15,584 bases of DNA from Thermotogae bacterium. Its GTDB lineage: Bacteria > Thermotogota > Thermotogae > UBA12178. This document shows, piece by piece, positions 1 to 7,986 of this stretch; the first letter of the stretch is position 1, and each line of letters opens with the position of its first letter. The DNA lies in NCBI GenBank assembly GCA_003641795.1, contig QNAP01000014.1:1-15584 (forward strand), given 5' to 3'. The notes beneath the pieces are model-generated. The model was not told the origin of the DNA and made no database searches. It saw nothing but the letters and a program-made list of their open reading frames with translations. A program made the translations under genes and the position numbers.

Positions 1-1
1 A

Positions 2-994
2 AGATGGGCTGTGCTTTTATCGATCCTATTGTTAGTGAGCATTTTCGCATCGGCTGAGGTTAAGCCAGATTACGTGCTTCGATTCAACACGGTCGCTGCT
101 CCTACTCAACCTCAAGTGTTAGCCATGCAAAAGTTTGCGGAAATCGTGGAGGAGCTCAGCGGGGGCAAGATTAAGGTAGAGGTGTACCATTCGGGACAGC
201 TTGGAGACCAAAAAACTGCGCTGCTCGCGGTGATGAGGGGAGACCTCGAAATGACCAGTGACGCCGCTCCATCGTGGTTTGCTGATCTTGCCGCGATGCC
301 AGAATTCGGTGTTTTCGAAGCCGCATACGTTTTCAAGGATCTGGACCACCTCTACAGGGTCATGACCAGCAAGATGGTGCAGGAACTCTTCGATAAGATG
401 GCAGCTAAGACCGGCCTGAGGGTACTCGACATCTGGTACTTGGGTACCAGAGAGCTCAACCTTACCGCGAAGGTCGGACCCGTCAAAAGACCAGAGGATC
501 TCAAAGGAGTCAAGCTGAGAATGCCTAACAACAAGACTTTCTTGGATATGGGAAGAGCGCTTGGAGCAACACCAACTCCCATGGGCTTCGGCGAAGTATA
601 CCTTGCCCTCAAAACGGGAACAGTGGACGGCCAAGACAACCCGCTTCCAACCGACTTAGCAGCCAAGTTCGTTGAAGTGACCAAGTACATCGTCCTCACA
701 GACCACCAGATTGGCATGCTGTGCCCTGTGATTAATGAGAAGCTTTGGCAAAGCATGCCTGAAGAGTACAGAGTCTACATCAAGAAAGCTATGGAAGTGG
801 CGCGCTACTACATGAACGAAATGGTGTTAGAACAAGAAGCCAAGTTACTCAAGTTGTTCAAAGAAGAATACGGTATGGAGATCATCGTTCCCAACAAGGA
901 AGCTTTCATGAAACACGCTCGAGAATACTACAGTCAGCCCGAATTTGACAAGCTTTGGGGTAAGGGCATGTACGAGAAGATTCAAAGCATGTGA
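2..994 (+). CDS. dctP: TRAP transporter substrate-binding protein DctP, 5' end cut by window
   Basis: Periplasmic solute receptor of a TRAP transporter; it hands a carboxylate-containing solute to the DctQ/DctM membrane pair next door. The frame is open to the first base: the codons before the first possible GTG (base 11) read Arg-Trp-Ala, followed by a hydrophobic stretch and a cleavage-like FASA/EV. That is a signal peptide missing only its first one to three residues, so the true start lies just outside the window. Family hallmarks are a KLRMP motif (Arg codon at 518-520), where the family's conserved arginine normally binds the ligand carboxylate, and the downstream ALGATPTPM...EVYLALKTGTVDGQ segment. 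Length (about 330 residues) is normal. It heads the visible part of a ten-gene operon. The ligand cannot be read from sequence; the operon suggests a sugar acid (inference). Confidence 0.93.
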   Translation, partial: RWAVLLSILLLVSIFASAEVKPDYVLRFNTVAAPTQPQVLAMQKFAEIVEELSGGKIKVEVYHSGQLGDQKTALLAVMRGDLEMTSDAAPSWFADLAAMPEFGVFEAAYVFKDLDHLYRVMTSKMVQELFDKMAAKTGLRVLDIWYLGTRELNLTAKVGPVKRPEDLKGVKLRMPNNKTFLDMGRALGATPTPMGFGEVYLALKTGTVDGQDNPLPTDLAAKFVEVTKYIVLTDHQIGMLCPVINEKLWQSMPEEYRVYIKKAMEVARYYMNEMVLEQEAKLLKLFKEEYGMEIIVPNKEAFMKHAREYYSQPEFDKLWGKGMYEKIQSM

Positions 995-1012
995 TGTGAA
1001 CGAAAAAAATGG

Positions 1013-1037
1013 GCGAGGTGGGGGAGCCCCACCTCGC
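1013..1037 (+). promoter_or_regulatory. Strong intercistronic hairpin between dctP and dctQ
   Basis: A perfect 11-bp inverted repeat (arms 1013-1023 and 1027-1037) with a GAG loop lies 19 bases after the dctP stop. No run of T follows, so it is not a canonical intrinsic terminator. Such hairpins after binding-protein genes commonly stabilise the upstream mRNA or attenuate transcription, giving more receptor than membrane subunits; that role is inferred here. It also argues against an ATG at 1009 as the dctQ start, since its first codons would lie inside the hairpin. Confidence 0.8.
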
Positions 1038-1062
1038 TCTAAATTCCATGACCGGAGTGAAC

Positions 1063-1587
1063 GTGAAAATGAAGATAGCAAAGAAGATTCTGAAGACGGT
1101 TGTCGATATTGTTGAACAACACCTTTCGTCAATATTTTTGTTCTCCGTTTTCATCAGCATGTTTTTCCAAGTGTGGCTAAGGTACATCTTCAAGATGCCA
1201 TCGCCGGAGCTTTACGAGATCACGCTGTATTCCTTTGCTTGGGTCGTTTTACTCGGTGCTGCATATGCCCACAGGTATCGTGATCACATACGGTTTAACA
1301 TCATCTATGAGAAATTGCCCAGAAAGGCACAGCTGGTGATCGACATAGTTTTCGACACTTTGCTGACGATTCTCTTTACGATCTCCCTTCGCCCAGTGTT
1401 TCGACAAGCTTTTTGGTACCATATGATCCGTTCCGAAGTGCTAAGGATTCCTTGGACTTATCTTGTACTTTGCTTGCCCATTTTTATCATTCTCGTGATA
1501 GGTCATAACGTAGTTTTCCTCTACTACGAAATCCGCGAGCTCTTCACGGGTGAACCCATGAATTTGGAGGAGAAACCGTGGCTTTGA
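1063..1587 (+). CDS. dctQ: TRAP transporter small membrane subunit DctQ
   Basis: Small integral-membrane subunit that pairs with DctM. The product has four hydrophobic segments, at about residues 21-43, 50-70, 91-113 and 131-155, with a WLRYIF motif at the end of the first, as expected for DctQ. I chose GTG 1063 because GGAG at 1054-1057 sits five bases upstream. ATG 1069 is a close alternative, and ATG 1009 would put the 5' hairpin inside the gene. From GTG the protein is 174 residues, normal for the family. Its 3' end overlaps dctM by 10 bases, indicating translational coupling. Confidence 0.9.
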   Translation: MKMKIAKKILKTVVDIVEQHLSSIFLFSVFISMFFQVWLRYIFKMPSPELYEITLYSFAWVVLLGAAYAHRYRDHIRFNIIYEKLPRKAQLVIDIVFDTLLTILFTISLRPVFRQAFWYHMIRSEVLRIPWTYLVLCLPIFIILVIGHNVVFLYYEIRELFTGEPMNLEEKPWL

Positions 1588-2873
1588 CCGTCTTTCTACT
1601 CACCTTCGGATTAATGTTCATTTTGGGATATCCCATTGTTTTCGCTATGATAACCGGTGGAATTCTATACTTTTTGGTTACAGGCCTCGATCTCTCGAAT
1701 CTCATCGACATTCTCGTGATTCACTTTTCAGCACAGGACGTGCTGATCGCCGTCCCACTGTTTATATTCACCGCCAATGTCATGAACGATTGTGATATCA
1801 CCCGCAAACTCTTTGACTTCATCCAAAAAGCCATGGGGCGAATCCGTGGAGGGCTTGGTTATGCGAACATAGTTGCCAGTATCATCTTCGCTGGGATGAG
1901 CGGCTCGGAGATTGCCGATGTCTCAGGTATAGGAAACATCGAAATAAAGGCGATGATGGATGCAGGGTATGACGGAAAATTCGCCTGTGCGGTCACCGCC
2001 GCATCGGCTACCATAGGTCCTATCATTCCACCAAGCATTCCCATGGTCATATACTCCATGCTCACAGGGGCTTCGCTTGGATATCTTTTCCTTGCGGGAT
2101 TCTTGCCAGGATTCCTTTTGGGAATGTTTGAAATGATCATGGTCTACATTCTCTCGCGTGTACGCAATTACCCTCGAGGCGAAAAGGTACCTCTCCCAAT
2201 GCTTGTCAGGGCCTTTGGGAGTTCACTGCCCGCACTCTTGGCACCCGCGATCTTGTTGATAGGCATTTACGGTGGCATCTTTACTGCAACGGAAGCTGCC
2301 GCTGTGGTGGCCGGATACGTGATCATTATCAGTTTCCTGATCTACAAAAGTCTTGGATGGAAGAAGCTCTACAAGATACTGATGAAGAGCGCTGAATCTG
2401 TGGGGTACATCAGCTTCATAGTGGCCTCGGCTTATATCGTAACTTACGTGGTAGCCAGAGAGCATGTGGCTCAGCAGATCACGGAAGCGTTTATAGAATC
2501 TGGGCTGCTTTCGAACAAGATTCTTCTCTTGTTGAGTATAAACTTGCTCTATTTCATCCTGGGCATGTTCATCGACGTTTCCATCATACAGCTCGTGGTG
2601 ATCCCTATGATATTCCCCTTGGTACAAGCAGCGGGAATTGACCCAGTGCACTTTGGAATCATCACCACGGTTAACTTGATGATGGCTTTGGATACTCCAC
2701 CTTACGGTCAGACCGGTTACATCACCAGTGCATTGAGCGGTACACCGCTTCGGGAAGTTTTCAAGGAAATGCTGAAGTACTGGATACCAGTAGAAGTCGC
2801 CGCTTTGATGGTCATAACCTTCTGGCCAGACTTTGTACTCTTCTTACCTCGCTTGTTCGGCTACTCTGGCTGA
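1578..2873 (+). CDS. dctM: TRAP transporter large membrane subunit DctM
   Basis: Large permease subunit that catalyses sodium-coupled solute import in this family. The 431-residue product is almost entirely hydrophobic, with about twelve membrane segments. It carries the family's conserved blocks: a GMSGSEIADVSGIG stretch near residue 110, ATIGPIIPPSIPMV near 145, and the corresponding second-half block DTPPYGQ near 375. The start is GTG 1578, preceded by GGAGGAG at 1566-1572 and overlapping the dctQ stop. It belongs with dctP and dctQ and is followed 21 bases later by the isomerase-fold gene. Confidence 0.95.
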   Translation: MALTVFLLTFGLMFILGYPIVFAMITGGILYFLVTGLDLSNLIDILVIHFSAQDVLIAVPLFIFTANVMNDCDITRKLFDFIQKAMGRIRGGLGYANIVASIIFAGMSGSEIADVSGIGNIEIKAMMDAGYDGKFACAVTAASATIGPIIPPSIPMVIYSMLTGASLGYLFLAGFLPGFLLGMFEMIMVYILSRVRNYPRGEKVPLPMLVRAFGSSLPALLAPAILLIGIYGGIFTATEAAAVVAGYVIIISFLIYKSLGWKKLYKILMKSAESVGYISFIVASAYIVTYVVAREHVAQQITEAFIESGLLSNKILLLLSINLLYFILGMFIDVSIIQLVVIPMIFPLVQAAGIDPVHFGIITTVNLMMALDTPPYGQTGYITSALSGTPLREVFKEMLKYWIPVEVAALMVITFWPDFVLFLPRLFGYSG

Positions 2874-2894
2874 TGATGGAAAGGAGGCAAAAGC

Positions 2895-4322
2895 ATGAAA
2901 AAATACAGAGTTGGCGTTATCACTTTCTCTGACGGTCGCGAATTCGTACACAGGGACTTGCTGGAAACCAACAAGAAATTCGAAGATAGGTTGGTGAAAA
3001 GCCTTGAAGATACCGGAGAAATAGAGGTGGTGAGGGCATCGGAAATCGTCTGGAAACCGTCTTTGGCTAAGAAAGCGGGCAGAGAGCTCACGAAAGCAGA
3101 AGTGGAAGTGACCGTATTCAACTACGCTATTTGGTGCTGGCCTCATTTCTCGGTATTAGCTGCACTCTTCGCACCGGGCCCATTTCTACTCTACGGTCAA
3201 GTTAATGCCAGATATCCCGGTATGGTGGGGCTTTTAGCAGCGTCCGGTGCTTTAGAACAAGTGGGGATTTTCCACGAAAAGATCTGGGGTGAGCCCGAAT
3301 CAAATGAAGTAAGAGAGAAGATCCTCACATTCGTGAGAGCCGCTGCAGCGACGAACAGGTTGAAGGGTGAAAGATACGGCATGTTCGGCGGACGCCCTAT
3401 GGGCATGTACACCGCCGCAGCCAATGGAGACCAGTGGATGAAAGAGTTCGGAATCGATGTAGAACAAATAGATCAATATGAGCTGGTCCTCAGGGCCGAA
3501 AAGGTACCGAAGGTGAAGAAGGAAAAGGCAAGAAAATGGCTCGAAGAGTTGGCCACAGTCGTTTACGATGGGAAGCTCCTGACTCCCGAAATACTGGAGC
3601 GTCAAATAGCACTATACTACGCAGCGCGAGAGATTATCGATGAGTATGAACTCGACTTTGTGGGATTCAAGGGCCAACCGGAGTTGACCAACAATTACGC
3701 GACCATGGATGTAGTGGAAGCCTTCTTGAACGATCCTTACGATTGGGATGGCCCAAAAGAACCCATTGTCGCGGCTACAGAGACGGATATGGATGGAGCA
3801 CTCACTATGGAGGTTTTCAAACACATATCAAGGCAGCCGGTGCTCTTTGCGGATGTACGACATTACTTCGAAGAAGAAAACCTGCTCGACTTATGTAACA
3901 GTGGGACACATGCCACTTATTTCGCTGCCCGTTCTTACGATCCAAGAGAGAACTTGAAACATGTGACCTTATATCCCGAAACGTTCTACTTTCCCGCCGG
4001 CGGTGCGGCGGTGAAACACGTAGCAGCTCCAGGAAAAGTCACTTTGGCAAGGCTCACCCGGCAAAACGGAAAGTATCATATGACCATCGTTCCCGCGGAG
4101 TTCGTGCGTTTGCCTGAAGAGAAAGAGAAACAACTGATAAAGGAGGTACAAGAAGAATGGCCCCATGCTTACGCAAAGCTTAAAACGGACATGGGGACCT
4201 TCTTAAAGTACTATCCCTGTAACCACATCCACGGAGTTTACGGCAATTACGTGAACGAGCTCATCACCTTCTGCAAGATCAAAGGGATCAGTTACACACT
4301 TCTCGACAAGGAGGGAATTTGA
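2895..4322 (+). CDS. L-fucose/L-arabinose isomerase-fold protein
   Basis: Probable metal-dependent aldose-ketose isomerase of the FucI/AraA fold (COG2407-type). It is 475 residues, clearly shorter than E. coli FucI (about 590). Two candidate metal ligands, Glu296 (in ATETDMDGALT) and Asp320 (in FADVRH), are 24 residues apart, the same spacing as Glu337/Asp361 in FucI. His444 or His446 (NHIHG) near the C-terminus can supply the third ligand (FucI His528). An AAxATNRLKGxRYGMFGGRPMGMY block near 150-172 is typical of the family. A GGAGG site lies just before ATG 2895, and the stop abuts the next gene with no gap. The substrate is unknown. The context of a carboxylate importer and aldolases suggests a sugar acid or its derivative rather than fucose; no fucosidase, fuculokinase or fuculose-phosphate aldolase is nearby. 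Confidence 0.8.
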   Translation: MKKYRVGVITFSDGREFVHRDLLETNKKFEDRLVKSLEDTGEIEVVRASEIVWKPSLAKKAGRELTKAEVEVTVFNYAIWCWPHFSVLAALFAPGPFLLYGQVNARYPGMVGLLAASGALEQVGIFHEKIWGEPESNEVREKILTFVRAAAATNRLKGERYGMFGGRPMGMYTAAANGDQWMKEFGIDVEQIDQYELVLRAEKVPKVKKEKARKWLEELATVVYDGKLLTPEILERQIALYYAAREIIDEYELDFVGFKGQPELTNNYATMDVVEAFLNDPYDWDGPKEPIVAATETDMDGALTMEVFKHISRQPVLFADVRHYFEEENLLDLCNSGTHATYFAARSYDPRENLKHVTLYPETFYFPAGGAAVKHVAAPGKVTLARLTRQNGKYHMTIVPAEFVRLPEEKEKQLIKEVQEEWPHAYAKLKTDMGTFLKYYPCNHIHGVYGNYVNELITFCKIKGISYTLLDKEGI

Positions 4323-5243
4323 ATGAAGATGGATGTTGTTGGCAAATTTGGTCGAGTTCTTCTTCCACTGATTACGGTCTTCAAAGAGGACCAATCGGTG
4401 GACTACGCCACGACAAGGAAAGTGGCCAGATTTGTTGTTGACAAAGGATACTGTGACTCCGTCATCGTGAGCGGTACTACAGGCGAATTCTATGTCATGA
4501 GCAAAGAAGAACGCATAAAGCTCTTTGAAGAAATCAAGAACGAACTGGGAGATTCCGTGCCTCTAATAGCCGGTACCGGAGCGGCCTTTGTTGGAGAGAC
4601 TGTGGAACTCACCAGGGCTGCTGAAAGGTTAGGTTACGATGCCGCCATGGTCGTTATACCCTACTACTGTCATCCCGAGCAGGAAGGCATTTACCAACAC
4701 TTCAAGAAAGTCGCAGAAAGCACTTCACTACCCATCATGATCTACAACATTCCGCTTTTCGCTGGTGTGAATATTTCTCCAGACACAGTCGCACGCTTGG
4801 CTGAAATAGACAACATCGTTGCCGTCAAAGACGAAGCGGGTCTCCACCCGTTGCAAACTACAGCGTTCATAAAAAAGACCGAAGGGCAACTCGCCGTGTA
4901 TTCTGGAGACGATACCATGGTGCTCCAAGTACTGACGCAAGGTGGCGTCGGCGTCGTCAGTGGAGGTGCTCACGTGGTGGGAGACATCATAAAAGAGATG
5001 ATCGACGACTTCCTTTCAGGTCGAAACGAAGATGCCACGAAAAAGTTTCACACCTTGATGGATGTATATTCGGCTTTCTATGGAGTGGATGGGAAAAGAA
5101 CAAATCCGACACCCTTAGTGAAAGCGGCTTTCGAAATGATTTCCAATCTTCCGACTTCCCTTCCGAGGCTCCCGTTGACACCGGTCACCGGAGAGGAGAA
5201 GGAACTGTTGAAAGCAGCACTGAAACACGTTGGAAAGCTGTGA
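4323..5243 (+). CDS. DHDPS/KDG-aldolase family class I lyase, copy 1
   Basis: TIM-barrel Schiff-base lyase of the dihydrodipicolinate synthase / N-acetylneuraminate lyase superfamily (306 residues). The SGTTGEF motif at 50-56, Tyr141 in MIYNIP and the Schiff-base Lys169 in VAVKDEAG are all in canonical positions, so an active lyase acting through a pyruvate-type imine is expected. ATG 4323 directly follows the upstream stop and has AGGAGGG at 4309-4315. A biosynthetic DapA role is possible but unlikely: no lysine genes are near, and it sits between a sugar isomerase-fold enzyme and a second family member. A 2-keto-3-deoxy-sugar-acid aldolase or dehydratase is the better guess (inference). Confidence 0.85.
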   Translation: MKMDVVGKFGRVLLPLITVFKEDQSVDYATTRKVARFVVDKGYCDSVIVSGTTGEFYVMSKEERIKLFEEIKNELGDSVPLIAGTGAAFVGETVELTRAAERLGYDAAMVVIPYYCHPEQEGIYQHFKKVAESTSLPIMIYNIPLFAGVNISPDTVARLAEIDNIVAVKDEAGLHPLQTTAFIKKTEGQLAVYSGDDTMVLQVLTQGGVGVVSGGAHVVGDIIKEMIDDFLSGRNEDATKKFHTLMDVYSAFYGVDGKRTNPTPLVKAAFEMISNLPTSLPRLPLTPVTGEEKELLKAALKHVGKL

Positions 5244-5259
5244 GGAGGTAACCCAAAGA

Positions 5260-6219
5260 ATGCTTACGAGGGAGGAAGCCAGAGGCATTTATGTTTTGGT
5301 CCCCACACCCTTGGATTCAAAAGGACGGTTCGATGAACACACTTTCCGCGAAAATGTCAGAAAACTTTGCAAAAGCGGCGTGCACGGGATAGCCACTACG
5401 GGGACCGTTGGCGAATTCTACACACTGTCCTGGGAAGATCACAAACGATTGATCAATGCATTGGTAGACGAGGCTTCCAAGTGTCAGAAAAAATTGGCGA
5501 CTATCGTTGGATGCAGTGGTCTCAACACCAAGGAGACTATAGAAAAGACATCCTATGCTGAAAGCCAAGGTGTAGATGCAGTTATGAACGTGGTGCCTTT
5601 TTATCAAAAACTGTGGGAGTGGGAAGTGGTAGAGTTTTGGAGTGATCTTGCGAAAGCCTGTCCAAACATCGGCATCTTCATCTACAACAACCCCATCACT
5701 GGACGAGTTCTCCACACTCGGGAAATCTACAAAAAACTCGCAAAGTATCCCAACATTCTTGGAAGCAAAGAAGTGGTAACCAACTTCGATCACTGGCTAT
5801 CCCTACAAGATACAGGGCTTGTTCACATGCACATAGATATTCTCTTCGTCCCTACCATGATGTGGGGAGCAAAAGGATGTTTTTCTGGCGGAGCATGCAT
5901 TCGTCCCCACTTGTTGCTCAAAACATACGAGCTATGTGAGCAAGGTGAATGGGAAAAGGCAAAAGAATTACAACTCCTCATAAACGAACTCATGGCCTGC
6001 CACGATCGCCATGACTACCCCATAACCCCAGGAGGCTCAGCCGCGGTTTATAAGGCTTTCGTTGAAGCAGGTGGATTTTTGAAGTGTGGCAATCCAGGAA
6101 AACCGTATCTTCCAGTTGGAGAAAGCGTGAAGTTGCAGATCAAAAAAGAGCTGGCAAAGGTGCAAAAAAGAATCGATGAGGTACTATCCCGTTTGGATGA
6201 TTTCGAAGGGGTGAAATAA
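5260..6219 (+). CDS. DHDPS/KDG-aldolase family class I lyase, divergent copy 2
   Basis: Second, clearly different member of the same lyase superfamily (319 residues from ATG 5260, with GGAGG at 5244-5248). A TTG at 5230 would begin inside the previous gene and lacks a ribosome site. Schiff-base Lys170 (LGSKEVV) and Tyr142 (FIYNNP) are present, but the usual GTTGE carboxylate-binding motif reads GTVGE (48-52): the second threonine, which contacts the substrate carboxylate in DHDPS, is valine. GT(F/V)GE variants occur in hydratase-aldolase branches of the family. The C-terminus carries an insertion-rich segment (CHDRHDYPITPGGSAAVYKA) and a charged helical tail. Two dissimilar lyases in tandem suggest consecutive steps, for instance a dehydratase and an aldolase (inference). 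Confidence 0.82.
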   Translation: MLTREEARGIYVLVPTPLDSKGRFDEHTFRENVRKLCKSGVHGIATTGTVGEFYTLSWEDHKRLINALVDEASKCQKKLATIVGCSGLNTKETIEKTSYAESQGVDAVMNVVPFYQKLWEWEVVEFWSDLAKACPNIGIFIYNNPITGRVLHTREIYKKLAKYPNILGSKEVVTNFDHWLSLQDTGLVHMHIDILFVPTMMWGAKGCFSGGACIRPHLLLKTYELCEQGEWEKAKELQLLINELMACHDRHDYPITPGGSAAVYKAFVEAGGFLKCGNPGKPYLPVGESVKLQIKKELAKVQKRIDEVLSRLDDFEGVK

Positions 6220-6224
6220 AGTAC

Positions 6225-7337
6225 ATGGAACTCAAAGAACTTTCAGAAGCGTATCTAAAAGCGACGACCTTTCAGAACCCCCCGTGGATACCAGGTAAAG
6301 TGGCATTCCTTCCAGCAACATGGAAAACCTATGGTGAAGAGCTGGAAAAGGTTGTACTGAAGTACAAAAAGCTCTTCCCCGAATATAAACCAGGAGATTA
6401 CGAACGCCTCGCCAAACCTCCACATCCCAGGTACATGCCAGGAAAGTTCACTGACGCGTGGGGATGTGTTTGGAGCAATGATTACGAAGGACTCGCCGGT
6501 GTTGTAACGGAAAGTCCACTCAAAGATTGGAAGAAACTTGAGAGTTTTCTGCCGCCTGATCCTGAGAAAATGGACGATTACGGCGATCTCGTGGATTGGG
6601 ATCAACGAAGAAGACAAATGGAACGCATACACGACCTTGGAGGACTCGCGTTCGGCTATTTCATACACGGCTTTTTCTTCATGCGTCTCTTCTATCTTCG
6701 AGGGTTTGAAGAATTGATGCTCGACATGGCGATGGGTGAAAGAAGAGTTTGGACGCTCATAAAAAAGGTCAGAGAGTATAACCTCAAACTGGCAGAACTC
6801 TGGTTAAAAACAGGGATCGATGTTGTTTGGTTTGGTGATGACTTAGGAACTCAGGAATCTTTGATGATAAGCCCCAAAATGTTCCGTGAATACATTAAAC
6901 CCTTCTACAAAGAGATTTTTGGATTGTTCAAAGATGCGGGAGTTTACGTGTACTTTCACAGCGACGGGCGGATTGTCGATATTTTGGAGGATCTGATCGA
7001 ATGCGGAGTCAGCATCGTCAATCCGCAAATCGGGCCAAACACAGTGGAAGAACTCGAGAGGCTCAAAGGCCGTGTCTGCATGGACGTGGATCTCGACAGA
7101 CAACTCTTCTCCACCGGTACGCCGAACCAAATAAGAGAACATATCCACTGCGTTATAGAAGCTATGAAACAAGAAGAGGGAGGTCTTATGGCTTATGCAG
7201 AGTGCAGTCCAGAGGTACCGTTGGAAAATATCGAGGCTGTCTGTGCCACCATGTCAGAACTTTGCGGTCCAACGGCTATGAAAGACTTTGTACAGTTGCA
7301 AACAGCCACACTTCTGAAAAGCAATGGAGGTGATTGA
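6225..7337 (+). CDS. UroD-fold corrinoid-dependent methyltransferase (MtaA-like)
   Basis: Member of the uroporphyrinogen-decarboxylase-fold methyltransferases (370 residues), which move methyl groups to or from corrinoid proteins using a zinc site. In MtaA/MtbA the zinc is held by a His-x-Cys pair and a later Cys. Here the corresponding residues are His245-Ser-Asp247 (YFHSDG) and Cys327 (AYAECSPEVPLENI), so the first Cys is replaced by Asp. It lies immediately upstream of the corrinoid protein gene, whose ribosome site it contains. Roles to weigh: methyl-corrinoid:tetrahydrofolate methyltransferase completing the MtaB pathway, or a second demethylase acting on an O-methyl substrate, since MtvB/MtoB-type O-demethylases share this fold. 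Heme biosynthesis is unlikely in this context. ATG 6225 follows a GGGGTGA site and the previous stop by five bases. Confidence 0.82.
   Translation: MELKELSEAYLKATTFQNPPWIPGKVAFLPATWKTYGEELEKVVLKYKKLFPEYKPGDYERLAKPPHPRYMPGKFTDAWGCVWSNDYEGLAGVVTESPLKDWKKLESFLPPDPEKMDDYGDLVDWDQRRRQMERIHDLGGLAFGYFIHGFFFMRLFYLRGFEELMLDMAMGERRVWTLIKKVREYNLKLAELWLKTGIDVVWFGDDLGTQESLMISPKMFREYIKPFYKEIFGLFKDAGVYVYFHSDGRIVDILEDLIECGVSIVNPQIGPNTVEELERLKGRVCMDVDLDRQLFSTGTPNQIREHIHCVIEAMKQEEGGLMAYAECSPEVPLENIEAVCATMSELCGPTAMKDFVQLQTATLLKSNGGD
7326..7334 (+). promoter_or_regulatory. Ribosome binding site fixing the mtaC start
   Basis: The GGAGGTGAT sequence lies inside the last codons of the upstream gene and four bases before GTG 7339. 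An in-frame ATG at 7324 would overlap this site and has no ribosome site of its own, so GTG 7339 is the start. Confidence 0.85.
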
Positions 7338-7338
7338 A

Positions 7339-7974
7339 GTGGGAACGTTGGAAAAATTGCGAGACGCGCTCATAGAAGGTAAAGTGGAAGAAGTGAAGCA
7401 TTACACACAGCAAGCGTTAGATGAAAATACACCCGCAAAAACAATATTAGATCAAGGGTTAATCGCAGGTATGGATGTAGTCGGGGTTAGATTCAAGGAG
7501 GGTGAATACTTCCTGCCAGAGGTTTTGCTATGTGCGAAGGCGATGCACGCCGGACTTGATCTTCTTAAGCCTCTTCTCGTAGGTGAAAGCGGTCAAAGTG
7601 CTGGTACCGTCGTGCTTGGAACTGTCAAAGGCGATCTCCACGATATAGGGAAACGCATAGTCAAGGCTATGTTAGAAGGTGCTGGATACGAAGTAATCGA
7701 CATAGGTGTGGACGTGGACGCAGAAAAGTTTGTAGAAAGTGTCAGGAAACACAAACCACTCGTTCTGGGAATGTCTGCTCTCTTGACAACCACGATGCGC
7801 TATATGAAAACGGTAATAGATGCCCTGCAAAATGAGGGTATCAGGGATAAAGTCAAAATTATCGTGGGTGGAGCGCCCGTCAACGAGGAATTCGCAAAGA
7901 GCGTAGGAGCTGACGGTTACGCCCCCAATGCCAGTGAAGCTGTAGACCTTGTGAAACGCTTGACAGCGGCATAG
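7339..7974 (+). CDS. mtaC: Methyl-accepting corrinoid protein, MtaC-like
   Basis: Carrier protein that holds a corrinoid cofactor and shuttles methyl groups between MtaB and a second methyltransferase. From GTG 7339 it is 211 residues: an N-terminal helical B12-binding cap (about 1-85) followed by a Rossmann cobalamin-binding domain. The diagnostic DxHxxG motif is DLHDIG at 99-104, with His101 as the lower cobalt ligand. Further hallmarks are GMSALLTTTM near 145-155 and VGGAPVN near 175-181. It lies directly between the UroD-fold methyltransferase and MtaB, with its stop followed by the mtaB ribosome site. Length fits bacterial corrinoid proteins of methanol and O-demethylase systems. Confidence 0.95.
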   Translation: MGTLEKLRDALIEGKVEEVKHYTQQALDENTPAKTILDQGLIAGMDVVGVRFKEGEYFLPEVLLCAKAMHAGLDLLKPLLVGESGQSAGTVVLGTVKGDLHDIGKRIVKAMLEGAGYEVIDIGVDVDAEKFVESVRKHKPLVLGMSALLTTTMRYMKTVIDALQNEGIRDKVKIIVGGAPVNEEFAKSVGADGYAPNASEAVDLVKRLTAA

Positions 7975-7986
7975 GAGGTCTGAAAA

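Noticed and set aside
119..634. 171-codon open frame on the minus strand opposite dctP
   Set aside because: Fully antisense to a well-recognised DctP; product has no recognisable motifs and no ribosome site.
1009..1062. Upstream ATG 1009 as dctQ start
   Set aside because: The extra codons encode the perfect hairpin and have no ribosome site; GTG 1063 with GGAG fits better.
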